A stretch of DNA of 64,000 nt, from contig NZ_JAUYNX010000039.1 in the NCBI RefSeq assembly GCF_030704825.1, positions 1-64,000 on the forward strand, in the 5' to 3' direction. The notes under the pieces were generated by a model. The model made no database searches. It worked only from the letters and a program-made list of their open reading frames with translations, and had not been told where the DNA came from. Shown one piece after another: positions 44,575 to 53,184 of the stretch. The translations under genes and the position numbers were made by a program. This DNA is from Brevundimonas sp. GTDB lineage: Bacteria > Pseudomonadota > Alphaproteobacteria > Caulobacterales > Caulobacteraceae. Position 1 is the first letter of the stretch. Every line of letters begins with the position of its first letter.

Positions 44575-45704
44575 AGCGCCCCGATCAGCCGTTGCGCCCG
44601 CGGATCGCCGACCAGATACGGCGACTGCCGCGTCATCACATAGGCCCCCGACAGTCCCGCGTCCGGATCGGCGAAGGCGCAGCTCCCGCCCCAGCCGCAG
44701 TGGCCGACCGCCGTCGGATTGGGGCCGAAGATGTGCAGTCCCTCGTTGCGCATCAGCCCCGCCGCCCAGCTGACATCGAACGGCACCACCTTGTCGCGGC
44801 CGTGAATGCGCTCACGCAGCATCTGGGCCAGAACCCCGGCCGACAGGATCGTCTGGCCGTCCAGCATCCCGCCGTTGGCCAGCGTCCCCATGACCCGCGC
44901 CAGATCCAGCGCCGTCCCGTGCAGATTGGCCGAGGGCATCTCCATCGTCCGCCACTCGGCCGAGCCGCGCCCGCCCGGCGCCGACCCCTTGTCGAGGAAG
45001 GCCGAGGTCTTGATCGCGTCGATGGTCCCGAGATCGGGCGCCGAGGCCGGCTTGCGCAACGCCGCCACCCGGCCGTGCTCGGCCTCGGGCAGGCCGATCC
45101 AGAGATCCAGGCCGAACGGGGCGGCGAAGTCCTCGCGCAGGGCCGCGCCCATGCTGCGCCCGTCGACCAGCCGGAACAGCTCGCCCGCCAGGAAGCCGAT
45201 GGTGATCGGATGATAGCCGGACGCCGTCCCCGGCGGCCACATCGGCGCCTGGGCCGTCAGCCGGTCCAGCACCGCCTCGCGGTCGAACCAGATTACCGGA
45301 TCCACCGTCTCCGAAAAGCCCGGCAGACCGGCCTGGTGGCTCATCAGCTGGCCGACGGTGATCGCCGCCTTGCCCGCCTGCCCGAACGCCGGCCAGTACG
45401 ACGCGACCGGCCGCTCGTAGTCCAGCAGACCCCGCTCGACGCAGGTCGCGATCAGCAGCGACATCACCGCCTTGCCGGTCGAGAACACCGGCGTCAGCGT
45501 GCGCGCCTCATAGGGAACGGTCTTCGCCGCATCCGCCCATCCGCCCCACAGATCCACCACCGTCTCGCCCCCGACGCAGACGCTGAATCGCGCCGCCTGT
45601 TCGTTCAGCCCCTCGGGCGCGTCGGTGAAGTTGGCGGCGAAAGCGTCCTTCACGGCGGCGAAGCGCGGCGGGCAGAGGCCGTGGATGTCGGGGAGGGGGG
45701 TCAT
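44559..45704 (-). CDS. Serine hydrolase, beta-lactamase class C-like (EstB-like esterase)
   Basis: A 381-residue serine hydrolase. The nucleophile motif SxxK is FSTGKAVM (~residues 74-81) and the tyrosine motif is SGYHPITIG (YxxIT rather than YxN). A late GHCGWGGS replaces the KTG box. It has no signal peptide, so it is likely a cytoplasmic esterase rather than a beta-lactamase. These proteins cleave short-chain esters; substrate unknown. Confidence 0.9.
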   Translation of the reverse strand: MTPLPDIHGLCPPRFAAVKDAFAANFTDAPEGLNEQAARFSVCVGGETVVDLWGGWADAAKTVPYEARTLTPVFSTGKAVMSLLIATCVERGLLDYERPVASYWPAFGQAGKAAITVGQLMSHQAGLPGFSETVDPVIWFDREAVLDRLTAQAPMWPPGTASGYHPITIGFLAGELFRLVDGRSMGAALREDFAAPFGLDLWIGLPEAEHGRVAALRKPASAPDLGTIDAIKTSAFLDKGSAPGGRGSAEWRTMEMPSANLHGTALDLARVMGTLANGGMLDGQTILSAGVLAQMLRERIHGRDKVVPFDVSWAAGLMRNEGLHIFGPNPTAVGHCGWGGSCAFADPDAGLSGAYVMTRQSPYLVGDPRAQRLIGALYESL

Positions 45705-45812
45705 GGCGTTGTCCTACCGGCCCTAACCGCCTCCGTCACCTGCCCGCGCGACGCCATGGGCCCGCCACTTTCACAGCCTCTCCTCCCATGGGGCTTCCTT
45801 GCGAGACGGGTC

Positions 45813-46508
45813 ATGAAGCGGATCGGACTGTTGCTGTTGTTGCTGGCGGGTTGCACCCAGCCCCCGGACCCCCGCGGCGTGCGCCCCGACGAAGTGCTGC
45901 TTCAGGTCGCCGCCACCGGGCGCGCCGAGGCCCGGCCCGACGAGGCCCGGCTGACCGTCGGCGTCTCGACCAACGCCCCCTCCGCCTCCGCCGCCAGCGC
46001 CGGCAACAACGCCGCGATGGCGCGCGTCTCGGCCGCCCTCGCGCGCCTTGGCGTCAAGCCTGACGACATCCAGACCCGCTCCGTCACCCTCGGCCGCGTC
46101 GACTACGGCCCCGGCCGCGGCGGCTATCGCGCCGAGAACATGGTCGAGGTCCGCATCCGGGACGTGCGTCAGGCGGGGCCCGCCATCTCCGCCGCCACCG
46201 AGGCGGGCGGCAACGTCGTCTCCGGCCCCGACCTGCACGCCTCGGATCCGGAGCGGGCGAAGAACGCCGCCTACGCCGCCGCCTACAAGGCCGCCCGCGC
46301 CCGCGCCGAGGTCTACGCCACGGCCGCCGGACTCAAGGTCGAACGGGTCATCGCCATCCGCGACGGGTCAGGCCAGCCGCCCGTCCCCTGGTATGTCGGC
46401 GACGCGCGCGGGGCCGTGGCCCAATCGGTCGCAGCGCCTCCGCCGGTCCATGCGGGCGCCAGCACCTATGAGGTGCAGGTGCACGCCGACTTCGCGTTGG
46501 GGCGCTAA
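45813..46508 (+). CDS. SIMPL-domain (DUF541) lipoprotein
   Basis: A 231-residue protein with a clear lipoprotein signal: MKRIGLLLLLLAGC, lipobox LAGC, so lipidated on the cysteine at residue 14. The SIMPL domain follows (LQVAATGRAEARPDEARLTV, then AAMARVSAALARLGV and AYKAARARAEVYATAAGLKV). Members are periplasmic and linked to stress tolerance in some bacteria (e.g. YggE); the molecular role is unknown. The ATG at 45813 lies 12 nt after a CGAGACGGG sequence. It converges with the M28 gene, 7 bp apart. Confidence 0.88.
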   Translation: MKRIGLLLLLLAGCTQPPDPRGVRPDEVLLQVAATGRAEARPDEARLTVGVSTNAPSASAASAGNNAAMARVSAALARLGVKPDDIQTRSVTLGRVDYGPGRGGYRAENMVEVRIRDVRQAGPAISAATEAGGNVVSGPDLHASDPERAKNAAYAAAYKAARARAEVYATAAGLKVERVIAIRDGSGQPPVPWYVGDARGAVAQSVAAPPPVHAGASTYEVQVHADFALGR

Positions 46509-46515
46509 CGGGCCG

Positions 46516-48147
46516 CTACTGCCGCCGCGCCGCCGACGCCTGCCTTGCCGCCTCGAACTCCGCGCCGGCATTCCATTCCGGCCAGTCCCCGCTGTCAGCC
46601 AGATCGCGGCCGACGGCGTAAAGCAGGTCCACATCCACGGCCGCGGCGTCCATCACCCACTCCGGCGTCCATTCGTCCGACGGCTTGTGATAGCGGTTCG
46701 CCACATAGTCCCGGCTGGCCGCGTTGTGCCCGGTGAATCCGGCCGCCCCGAACAGGGCCGGCACGCCCATCTTCGCCAGCGGGAAATGATCCGAGCGGTA
46801 GAATCCGCCCGCCTGGGGCGCCGGATCGGGGATCAACATCCGCCCCTGCTCCGTCGCCCGCCGCTCCAGCCAGGCGTCGGTCTGGCTCTTGCCGGCCCCC
46901 ATGACCACGATCTGCGGCGAGACCTCGGTCCCCGGCAGGAAGCTGTCCATGTTGATGTTGGCCACCGTCGTCTCCAGCGGCCAGACCGGATTGGCGGCGT
47001 AGTATTCGGCCCCCAGCAGCCCGGCCTCCTCGGCCGTCCAGGCCGCGAACACCACCGACCGGTCGGGCGCCGCGCCCGCCTTGAACAGCCGCGCCAGCTC
47101 GATCAGCCCGGCCACGCCCGTCGCATTGTCGACGGCCCCGTTGTAGATGTCGTCGTCCCCCACCGGCGTCGCGCGGCCGAAGGCGTCCCAGTGGGCGCCG
47201 TACAGCACCGTCTCTTCCGGATGCCCGGCGCCCGGGATCCGCGCCAGGATGTTGCGGCTTTCGATCCGGTCGGCGGTCTGGCCGAAGTCGATCGACATCG
47301 TCACCCCGTCCAGCGTCACCGGACTGAACTCCGGCGTCCGCGCCGCCTCGCGCAGGGCGGCGTAGTCCAGGCCCGCGTCGCGGAACAGCTGCTCGGCGAC
47401 CGGCCCCTGGATCCAGCCCTGGGCCGGAACCCGCTCGGCGTCCGGATCGGCGCGGACGATGTCGAATTTCGGCGCCGTCGACGATCCCTCCAGCACGCTC
47501 CAGCCATAGCCGGCGCCCGCCGTGTCGTGAATCACCAGCACCGCCGCCGCCCCCTGCCGCGCTGCCTCCTGGAATTTGTAGGTCCAGCGGCCGTAGAAGG
47601 TCATGGCGTTGCCGTCGAACCTGCCGGCGACCGGATGCCCCTCGGGCGCGCCGAAGTCCGGGTCGTTGACGATGACCAGCAGCACCTTGCCCTTCAGGTC
47701 CATGCCCTTGAAGTCGTCCCAGTTCCGCTCGGGCGCGTCGACGCCGTATCCGGCGAAGACCACCGGCGCGTCGGTCACCGTGATGCGGTTCACGGGCCGG
47801 TCGCTGGACACCAGAATCTCCGGCCCGCGCTCCAGCGCCCGCGTCCGGCCTCCGGCGTTGACCGTGATCGTCGCCGGCCCGTCCTGCCGCGTCCGCCCCA
47901 ACTGCGCCGCCTGGACCCACTGTCCGTCCGGCCCGCCCGGCTCGAGCCCCAGCGCCTGGAACTGGGCCACGACATAGTCGACCGTCTTCTGCTCCCCCGG
48001 CGTCGCCACCCCCCGGCCCTCGAATTCGTCCGAGGCCAGCACCCGCACATGTTCGTTGAGCCGCGCCCCTTCGGCGTGCTGGGCCAGCGCGGGCGTGGCG
48101 GACAAAAGGACGGCGACGGCGGCGAGGAGGATGCGATGCTGGGTCAT
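46516..48147 (-). CDS. Exported M28-family metallo-aminopeptidase with PA domain
   Basis: A 543-residue protein with a signal peptide (ending ATPALAQ). Two-zinc peptidase residues are visible: HWDAFG (H, D), NGAVDNATG (bridging D), WTAEEAGLLGAEYY (general base and zinc-binding Glu), NMDSF and SDHFPLAK (last His). A protease-associated domain is inserted (~residues 130-280; VFAGYGVDAPERNWDDF is its usual start). It would release N-terminal amino acids from peptides in the periplasm. Monocistronic. Confidence 0.93.
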   Translation of the reverse strand: MTQHRILLAAVAVLLSATPALAQHAEGARLNEHVRVLASDEFEGRGVATPGEQKTVDYVVAQFQALGLEPGGPDGQWVQAAQLGRTRQDGPATITVNAGGRTRALERGPEILVSSDRPVNRITVTDAPVVFAGYGVDAPERNWDDFKGMDLKGKVLLVIVNDPDFGAPEGHPVAGRFDGNAMTFYGRWTYKFQEAARQGAAAVLVIHDTAGAGYGWSVLEGSSTAPKFDIVRADPDAERVPAQGWIQGPVAEQLFRDAGLDYAALREAARTPEFSPVTLDGVTMSIDFGQTADRIESRNILARIPGAGHPEETVLYGAHWDAFGRATPVGDDDIYNGAVDNATGVAGLIELARLFKAGAAPDRSVVFAAWTAEEAGLLGAEYYAANPVWPLETTVANINMDSFLPGTEVSPQIVVMGAGKSQTDAWLERRATEQGRMLIPDPAPQAGGFYRSDHFPLAKMGVPALFGAAGFTGHNAASRDYVANRYHKPSDEWTPEWVMDAAAVDVDLLYAVGRDLADSGDWPEWNAGAEFEAARQASAARRQ

Positions 48148-48205
48148 CCCGAGGTTCTAGCCCCTTCCACCGGCGACCGTCACCCTCGCCCTTTACCCAA
48201 CACAG

Positions 48206-48339
48206 CCGTCACCCTCGGGCTTGACCCGAGGGCCGGACGTTCCTTCGCTGGTCCGGAGAAGACGGCCCGCCGCCGGAACCCCACGTCTTGGCACCCCCAC
48301 GCCCACGTCCGATCCTCGGGTCAAGCCCGAGGATGACGG
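48206..48339. repeat. Composite REP-like element, copy 2
   Basis: Same build as the element at 41950: CCCTCGGG-CTTGA-CCCGAGGG (48212-48232) and ATCCTCGGG-TCAAG-CCCGAGGAT (48312-48334), again exactly 100 bp apart. Central sequences differ in detail. It lies between the start of the M28 gene and the end of the flavoprotein gene. Confidence 0.75.
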
Positions 48340-48353
48340 CGAAGAGGGGAGCA

Positions 48354-49556
48354 TCAGCCCTTGAGCCACTGCACCACCCCCTCGGCCGCAACCACGCCGG
48401 ACGCCATCGACGCCTGCAGCAGATAGCCGCCCGTCGGCGCCTCCCAGTCCAGCATCTCTCCGGCCGCGAACACGCCCGGCATGGCCTTGAGCATCAGCCC
48501 CTCGTCCAGCTGGTCCAGCCTCACCCCGCCCGCCGACGAGATCGCCCGCGCCAGCCCCTGCACCCCGGTCAGCGTCAGCCGCACCGCCTTGATCCGCTTC
48601 GCCAGCTTGTCGGCCCCCGCCGGCAGCTCGCCCGGTATCTCGCGCAGCAGTCCCACCGCCGGCGCCGACAACCCGCCCGCCTTCCTCAGCCAGTTGGTGA
48701 CGCTGTCCTTGCCGCGCGGCCTGGCCAGCCGCCCCGCCAGCGCCTCGACCGACAGGTCGGGCCGCAGGTCCACAGTCAGCACCGCCGACCCGTCCCGCTC
48801 GATCGCATCCCGCATGCTGGCCGACAGGGCGTAGACTGCCCCGCCCTCAAGCCCGTAGCGCGTCAGCATGGCCTCGCCGCGCACGGTCTGGTCCCCGAAG
48901 GTCATGGCCACGGGTTTCAAGGGTTGACCGGCGAACCGCTCGGCGAACACCTCCGACCACGCCACGTCGAAGCCGACGTTCGAGGGCCGGAATGGCGCCG
49001 TCTCCACCCCCCCGAGCATCCCGGTCCACGCCCCGTCCGACCCCAGCCGCGGCCAGCTGGCCCCGCCCATGGCCAGCACCACCGCACCGGGCCGCTCCAC
49101 AACCTCGCCGGCCGGCGTCTCGAACACCCAAGCCCCTTCCCGGCGCCCGACCCACTTCGACCGCGTCCGCACCTCGACGCCCAGACCGTTCAGCCGCCCC
49201 AGCCACGCCCGCAATAGCGGCGAGGCCTTCATCGCCCGCGGAAACACCCGCCCCGACGAGCCCGTGAACGTCGCCTGCCCCAGCCCCTCGGCCCAGCCGA
49301 TCAGATGCGTCGGCGAGAACCGCTCCAGCCAGGCCGCCACCGTCCCGCTCGCCGCGCCATAGCGCCCGACGAACCCCTCCATCCCCTCCGAATGCGTCAG
49401 GTTCAGCCCGCCCCGCCCGGCCATCAGGAATTTGCGCGCCACCGAGGGCATGGCCTCGTGCACCACCACCTTCACCCCGGCCTGCGCCAGCCGCTCGGCC
49501 GCCATCAGCCCGGCGGGCCCGGCCCCGATCACATGGACTGTCTTGCGTATGGTCAT
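48354..49556 (-). CDS. TIGR03862/HI0933-type FAD-dependent flavoprotein
   Basis: A 400-residue flavoprotein. The FAD-binding fold VHVIGAGPAGLMAAERLAQ begins at residue ~6, followed by the family signature KFLMAGRGGLNLTHSE. The ending GEMLDWEAPTGGYLLQASMA is typical of BaiN/HI0933 proteins. The reaction is unknown; the group includes enzymes reducing steroid or flavonoid-like double bonds. I start at MTIRKTVHVIG (49556) because the Rossmann fold follows at once; the frame extends upstream across the divergent gene's start. Confidence 0.9.
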   Translation of the reverse strand: MTIRKTVHVIGAGPAGLMAAERLAQAGVKVVVHEAMPSVARKFLMAGRGGLNLTHSEGMEGFVGRYGAASGTVAAWLERFSPTHLIGWAEGLGQATFTGSSGRVFPRAMKASPLLRAWLGRLNGLGVEVRTRSKWVGRREGAWVFETPAGEVVERPGAVVLAMGGASWPRLGSDGAWTGMLGGVETAPFRPSNVGFDVAWSEVFAERFAGQPLKPVAMTFGDQTVRGEAMLTRYGLEGGAVYALSASMRDAIERDGSAVLTVDLRPDLSVEALAGRLARPRGKDSVTNWLRKAGGLSAPAVGLLREIPGELPAGADKLAKRIKAVRLTLTGVQGLARAISSAGGVRLDQLDEGLMLKAMPGVFAAGEMLDWEAPTGGYLLQASMASGVVAAEGVVQWLKG

Positions 49557-49605
49557 CGCTCCCTGATGGACCGGAACGCCGCGAGCCGCCATACGCTCAT
49601 CCCCC

Positions 49606-50082
49606 ATGAGCGTCGCCTTCACCCGCGAGGAGGATCTGGAGGCCACGGCCGCCGATCTTCCCGACCGTCCGATATCGCCCCACCCGAATCTGGTCACGCC
49701 CTCGGGCCTGGCCGCGATCGAGGCCGCCCTGGCCTCGGCCCGCGCCGCCTACAGCGCCGCCCAGGCCCACGGCTCGATCGAGGCCGACCGCACCGCCATG
49801 GCCCGCGCCACCCGCGACCTGCGCTACTGGTCCGCCCGCCGCGCCACCGCCCAGCTGGTCGAGACGGAAGCCGACGGCCGCGTCCGCTTCGGCGGCTCGG
49901 TGACGATCGAACGCGAGGACGGCCGGGCCCAGACCTGGCGCATCACCGGCGAGGACGAGGCCGATCCCGCCGCCGGTTCGGTCAGCCATGTCTCGCCCCT
50001 CGCCGTCGCCCTGATCGGAAAGCGCGTCGGCGACGAAGCCGTCGTCGCGGGCCGGACGGTGGAGATCGTCGCCGTCGATTGA
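49606..50082 (+). CDS. GreA/GreB-like transcription factor with altered coiled-coil tip
   Basis: A 158-residue protein. Residues ~95-158 match the C-terminal FKBP-like Gre domain (VRFGGSVTIERE, WRITGEDEADP, SHVSPLAVALIGKRVGDEA). Residues ~31-88 form the N-terminal coiled coil. The tip that carries Asp41 and Glu44 in E. coli GreA (G-D-L-K-E) reads G56-S-I-E-A here, so both catalytic acidic positions are replaced (S57 and A60), although E59 and D61 are close. It may bind the RNA polymerase secondary channel without full cleavage activity, like Gfh or DksA-type factors (inference). Confidence 0.82.
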   Translation: MSVAFTREEDLEATAADLPDRPISPHPNLVTPSGLAAIEAALASARAAYSAAQAHGSIEADRTAMARATRDLRYWSARRATAQLVETEADGRVRFGGSVTIEREDGRAQTWRITGEDEADPAAGSVSHVSPLAVALIGKRVGDEAVVAGRTVEIVAVD

Positions 50083-50154
50083 ACGCCGACGGTTGCCCCG
50101 GCCTCCCGCTTGCCCCACCTTGTCACCCACGCAGCGCCGCAAGGCGCGCCTCCT

Positions 50155-50184
50155 GCGCTCAAGCAGCGCGAAGCGCGATAGCGC
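50155..50184 (+). repeat. Dispersed leader hairpin, copy 6 (ahead of 47-residue protein)
   Basis: Arms GCGCT (50155-50159) and AGCGC (50180-50184) enclose CTCAAG and an inner hairpin GCGC-GAA-GCGC (50166-50176). It ends 24 nt before the ATG, ahead of an AAAGAGAAAGAG ribosome-binding region. A separate GCGCC-GCAA-GGCGC hairpin lies just upstream. Confidence 0.7.
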
Positions 50185-50208
50185 CACAAAAAGAGAAAGA
50201 GCCCGCCC

Positions 50209-50352
50209 ATGGCCCGTAAGCCCAACTACAGCTTCGAGCGTCAGGAACGCGATCGCGCCGACGCCAAGAAGGCCGCCGAAAAGGCCGCCGCCAAGGCCGA
50301 AAAGCGCGCCGCCGCGCGCGGGGAAAAACCGGAAGACGCGCCGCAGGACTAG
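50209..50352 (+). CDS. Small basic coiled-coil protein (47 residues), conserved type
   Basis: The ATG at 50209 opens MARKPNYSFERQERDRADAK, then Ala/Lys/Glu-rich helix (AEKAAAKAEKRAAARG) and an acidic end (PEDAPQD). Small proteins starting MA(R)xPNYxFERxER are widespread in alphaproteobacteria, and I recall no function for them. Composition is strongly charged (about 45% K/R/D/E) and helix-forming, so it may bind RNA, DNA or ribosomes. It has its own leader hairpin and an A/G-rich ribosome-binding site. Confidence 0.75.
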   Translation: MARKPNYSFERQERDRADAKKAAEKAAAKAEKRAAARGEKPEDAPQD

Positions 50353-50388
50353 ATCCAGCCCGGGTGCGAAGCGAAGGGCCGGGGTCGA

Positions 50389-51120
50389 TCAGGGCGCGGC
50401 TTCGAACACCGCAGCGATCTCGGCGAGGCGCTCGGTCAGGCGTTCGACGCGCACCGCGAAGGCCTTTTCATTCCTCGTTTCCCCGGCCTGTCTGCTGAGG
50501 AACATCTCCAGCGCATAGTCGGCGAGCGTCCCCGCCAGAGCCACGTTCTGGTCGAGGTGTTCGTCCATCAGGCGGCGTGTCTCCGCCGGATCGCCTTCCA
50601 CGACGGTGGCGACGCCGTAGTAGGCCGTCAGCCGCCGGTCCGGACCCTGCGCGAAGGTCTGCGACTGCAGCACCCGAACGCCGTTGCTGTCGGCGGCGAT
50701 GATGCAGCGATGACCGCGCACCTCGCCCCGGGTGAAGCGGGTGAAATGCACCACCTCCGCCGCCGCCTCATCGGCCGCACAGGACCGGGCGTCCGTCAGG
50801 ACCGTGCGGCCTTCCTCGTCGGCCTCCAGCGTTCCGGTCGTGACGTCGGTCTTGAAGTCGAAGGAGAAACTGGAGTTCCAGTCGCGCGCGTCTCCGGCGG
50901 GCAGCATGGGCAGGGCCGCGGCGAGCGCGGACGTCAGGATGTCCGCCGGAAGCATGGGCTCCTCGATTCCCACGGCCTCGCCGAGAAGGTTCAGCTTCTG
51001 CATCAGCAGGGCGGTGGTGGCCGCCAGTTCCTGTTCGGGCGTCTGATCCTGCGCCGCCGCCGCGCCGGAGAACGACAGGGTCAGGGCCGCCAGCACCCCC
51101 GCGATCCTGAACTTCATCAT
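50389..51120 (-). CDS. Exported protein, unknown function
   Basis: A 243-residue protein with a signal peptide (MMKFRIAGVLAALTLSFSG, cleavage near AAAAQ). The mature protein is mixed, with two cysteines (ARSCAAD and GHRCIIAAD) that may pair. Its C-terminal half is helical (TLADYALEMFLSRQAGETRN). I do not recognise the family. Two adjacent ATGs at 51120 and 51117 are possible; dnaX lies upstream on the same strand with a 77-bp gap. Confidence 0.72.
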   Translation of the reverse strand: MMKFRIAGVLAALTLSFSGAAAAQDQTPEQELAATTALLMQKLNLLGEAVGIEEPMLPADILTSALAAALPMLPAGDARDWNSSFSFDFKTDVTTGTLEADEEGRTVLTDARSCAADEAAAEVVHFTRFTRGEVRGHRCIIAADSNGVRVLQSQTFAQGPDRRLTAYYGVATVVEGDPAETRRLMDEHLDQNVALAGTLADYALEMFLSRQAGETRNEKAFAVRVERLTERLAEIAAVFEAAP

Positions 51121-51197
51121 CCGCCTCCGGTTTCGCGGGGACAATGATCCGCAAAGCAACGCCGCGCCATCCGGCGCGACCGCCCTGACAGGTTTCG

Positions 51198-53117
51198 TCA
51201 GTCGTCGGCGTCAGCCGGTTCGTCGGGAATGACCGGCAGTTCGACGGCGGGGGCGAGGGTCTTGATCTCGCCGATGCGCGCGCCGGGAAAGGCCTCCATC
51301 ACCGCCATGACGAAGGGGTCGGCCTCGATGCCGGCCCGTTCCTCGGAGCGTTTGCGGCGATCGATCTCGATCATGGTCTCGCCGCCGCCCTGGCCGTTGG
51401 CGGCGATCAGCCAGGTGCGGCCGGTCCAGTCCTTGAGCCGGGAGGCCAGCTTGCGGGCCAGGTCCATCGGGGCGCCGTCGAGGCTTTCATAGGTGATGGC
51501 GCCGGGCTTGAAGGCCACGGGGCGGACGTAGCGCTGGACGTCCATCTGCAGGCCGACCTCGCGCTTCTCGCCGATCAGGGCGACGACCTGTTCGAAGGAT
51601 TGCGGATCGGGCAGGGCCGGGGCGGCGACCGGGCGGGCGGCCAGATGGGCCGAGGCCCCGCCGCCGCCGCCACCGCCGCCGCCCGAGGGTCCGCGCGGCG
51701 CCGCGCCGCCGGGCATGGGCTCGCCGTCGCGCAGGGCCTTCAGCGCTTCTTCCGGCCCGGGCAGGTCGGCGGCGTAGGCCAAACGGACGATGGCCATTTC
51801 CACCGCGTCGGCGGGATTGGGCGCGCGGCGGACTTCGTCGAGGGCGCGCAGCAGCATCTGCCAGACGCGAGCGAGCGTCCCGGCCGAGATCACCGCACCG
51901 AGCGCCGCCAGCTTCTGGGCCTGGTCGTTGGGCAGGCGGGTCGCCTGCGGCCCCAGCATCCTGGCCACCGAGGCGGCGTGGCAATGCTCCAGCAGGTCGT
52001 TGGTCACCTGCACCGGATCGGCGCCGTAGCCGTAGAGGGTGCGGAACAGCTCCAGCGCCTCGGGCGTGCGCCCGGCCATGATCGATTCGAACAGGGCGAT
52101 GGTCTGGCTGCGGTCGGCCAGGCCGAGCATGTCGCGAACGACCTCTGTCTTCACCGTCTCGCCCTTGTCGCCCTGGACGAGGGCCTGATCCAGCAGGGAG
52201 AGGCCGTCGCGCACCGAGCCCTCGGCGGCGCGGGCGATCAGGGCGAGGGCGTCCTGCTCGATCTTCATCCCCTCGCGGTCGGCGATGCGGGCGAGGTGTT
52301 CGACGAGGATTTCCGGCTCGACGCGGCGCAGGTCGAAACGCTGGCAGCGGCTGAGGATGGTCACCGGCACCTTGCGGATCTCGGTGGTGGCGAAGATGAA
52401 TTTGGCGTGGGGCGGCGGCTCTTCCAGCGTCTTCAGCAGGGCGTTGAAGGCCTGGTTCGACAGCATGTGGACTTCGTCGAGGACATAGACCTTGTAGCGC
52501 GCCTCGACGGGGGCGTAGCGGACGCTCTCGATGATGTCGCGGATGCCGTCGATGCCGGTGTGGGACGCCGCGTCCATCTCGACCACGTCCATGTGCTGGC
52601 CGGCCATGATGGCGGCGTCGTGCCGGCCCTGGTCGGTCAGGGCCAGGGACGGACGGTCGATGACGTCGGTCTCGTTGTTCAGCGCGCGGGCCAGGAGGCG
52701 GGCGGTGGTGGTCTTGCCGACCCCGCGCACGCCGGTGAGCATGAAGGCGTGGGCGATGCGGCCGGTGGCGAAGGCGTTGGTCAGGGTGCGGACCATGGCC
52801 TCCTGGCCGATCAGGTCCTCGAAGGCATGCGGCCGGTATTTGCGGGCGAGGACGGTGTAGGCCTCGCCGTCGTCGGCGTGAGCGGCGGGGCCGGCGTCGG
52901 GGGCTGCGGGGGATCCGGCTTTCGGGGTCGGCGAAGGCGCGGATTCAGCCGGCGGGGGCGTCGGGACGGGCGTCGGGGCGGCCTCGGCTTCGCGCATGCC
53001 CGCGGGTTCGGGGGAGCCGAACATGTCGTCGGTGTCGGGATCGCGCTCGACGACGTCGGCGTCGGGGGCGTCTTCCTCCCACGGAGGGCCATCGGGACTC
53101 GGATCGACGTCGCTCAT
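51198..53117 (-). CDS. dnaX: DNA polymerase III subunits gamma/tau
   Basis: A 639-residue clamp-loader ATPase. After a ~95-residue acidic/Pro-rich N-terminal extension, the AAA+ module starts at YRPHAFEDLIGQEAMVRTL. Walker A is TGVRGVGKTTTARLL, Walker B VYVLDEVHMLS, sensor 1 IFATTE, and R-finger SRCQRF. The four zinc-binding cysteines that E. coli DnaX has between Walker A and the DAAS motif are all absent (segment RPSLALTDQGRHDAAIMAG). A poly-Gly run (~residues 480-488) joins the tau-specific C-terminus. The SRP RNA gene lies upstream on the same strand. ybaB and recR, its usual partners, are at 21.7-23 kb. Confidence 0.95.
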   Translation of the reverse strand: MSDVDPSPDGPPWEEDAPDADVVERDPDTDDMFGSPEPAGMREAEAAPTPVPTPPPAESAPSPTPKAGSPAAPDAGPAAHADDGEAYTVLARKYRPHAFEDLIGQEAMVRTLTNAFATGRIAHAFMLTGVRGVGKTTTARLLARALNNETDVIDRPSLALTDQGRHDAAIMAGQHMDVVEMDAASHTGIDGIRDIIESVRYAPVEARYKVYVLDEVHMLSNQAFNALLKTLEEPPPHAKFIFATTEIRKVPVTILSRCQRFDLRRVEPEILVEHLARIADREGMKIEQDALALIARAAEGSVRDGLSLLDQALVQGDKGETVKTEVVRDMLGLADRSQTIALFESIMAGRTPEALELFRTLYGYGADPVQVTNDLLEHCHAASVARMLGPQATRLPNDQAQKLAALGAVISAGTLARVWQMLLRALDEVRRAPNPADAVEMAIVRLAYAADLPGPEEALKALRDGEPMPGGAAPRGPSGGGGGGGGGASAHLAARPVAAPALPDPQSFEQVVALIGEKREVGLQMDVQRYVRPVAFKPGAITYESLDGAPMDLARKLASRLKDWTGRTWLIAANGQGGGETMIEIDRRKRSEERAGIEADPFVMAVMEAFPGARIGEIKTLAPAVELPVIPDEPADADD

Positions 53118-53184
53118 GGGTCCGTATTACCGCGAGTAACGCAGGACGCTAAGGCAATCGGTCGCCGAGATGGGGAAAACCCGC

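Noticed and set aside
44559..45704. Class C beta-lactamase conferring resistance
   Set aside because: No signal peptide, no KTG box and a YxxIT instead of YxN motif; an EstB-like esterase is more likely.
43047..45812. Long plus-strand frame running from inside the MFS gene into the SIMPL gene
   Set aside because: Out of frame with the MFS gene and antisense to the serine hydrolase; only the part from 45813 (signal peptide and lipobox) is a real protein.
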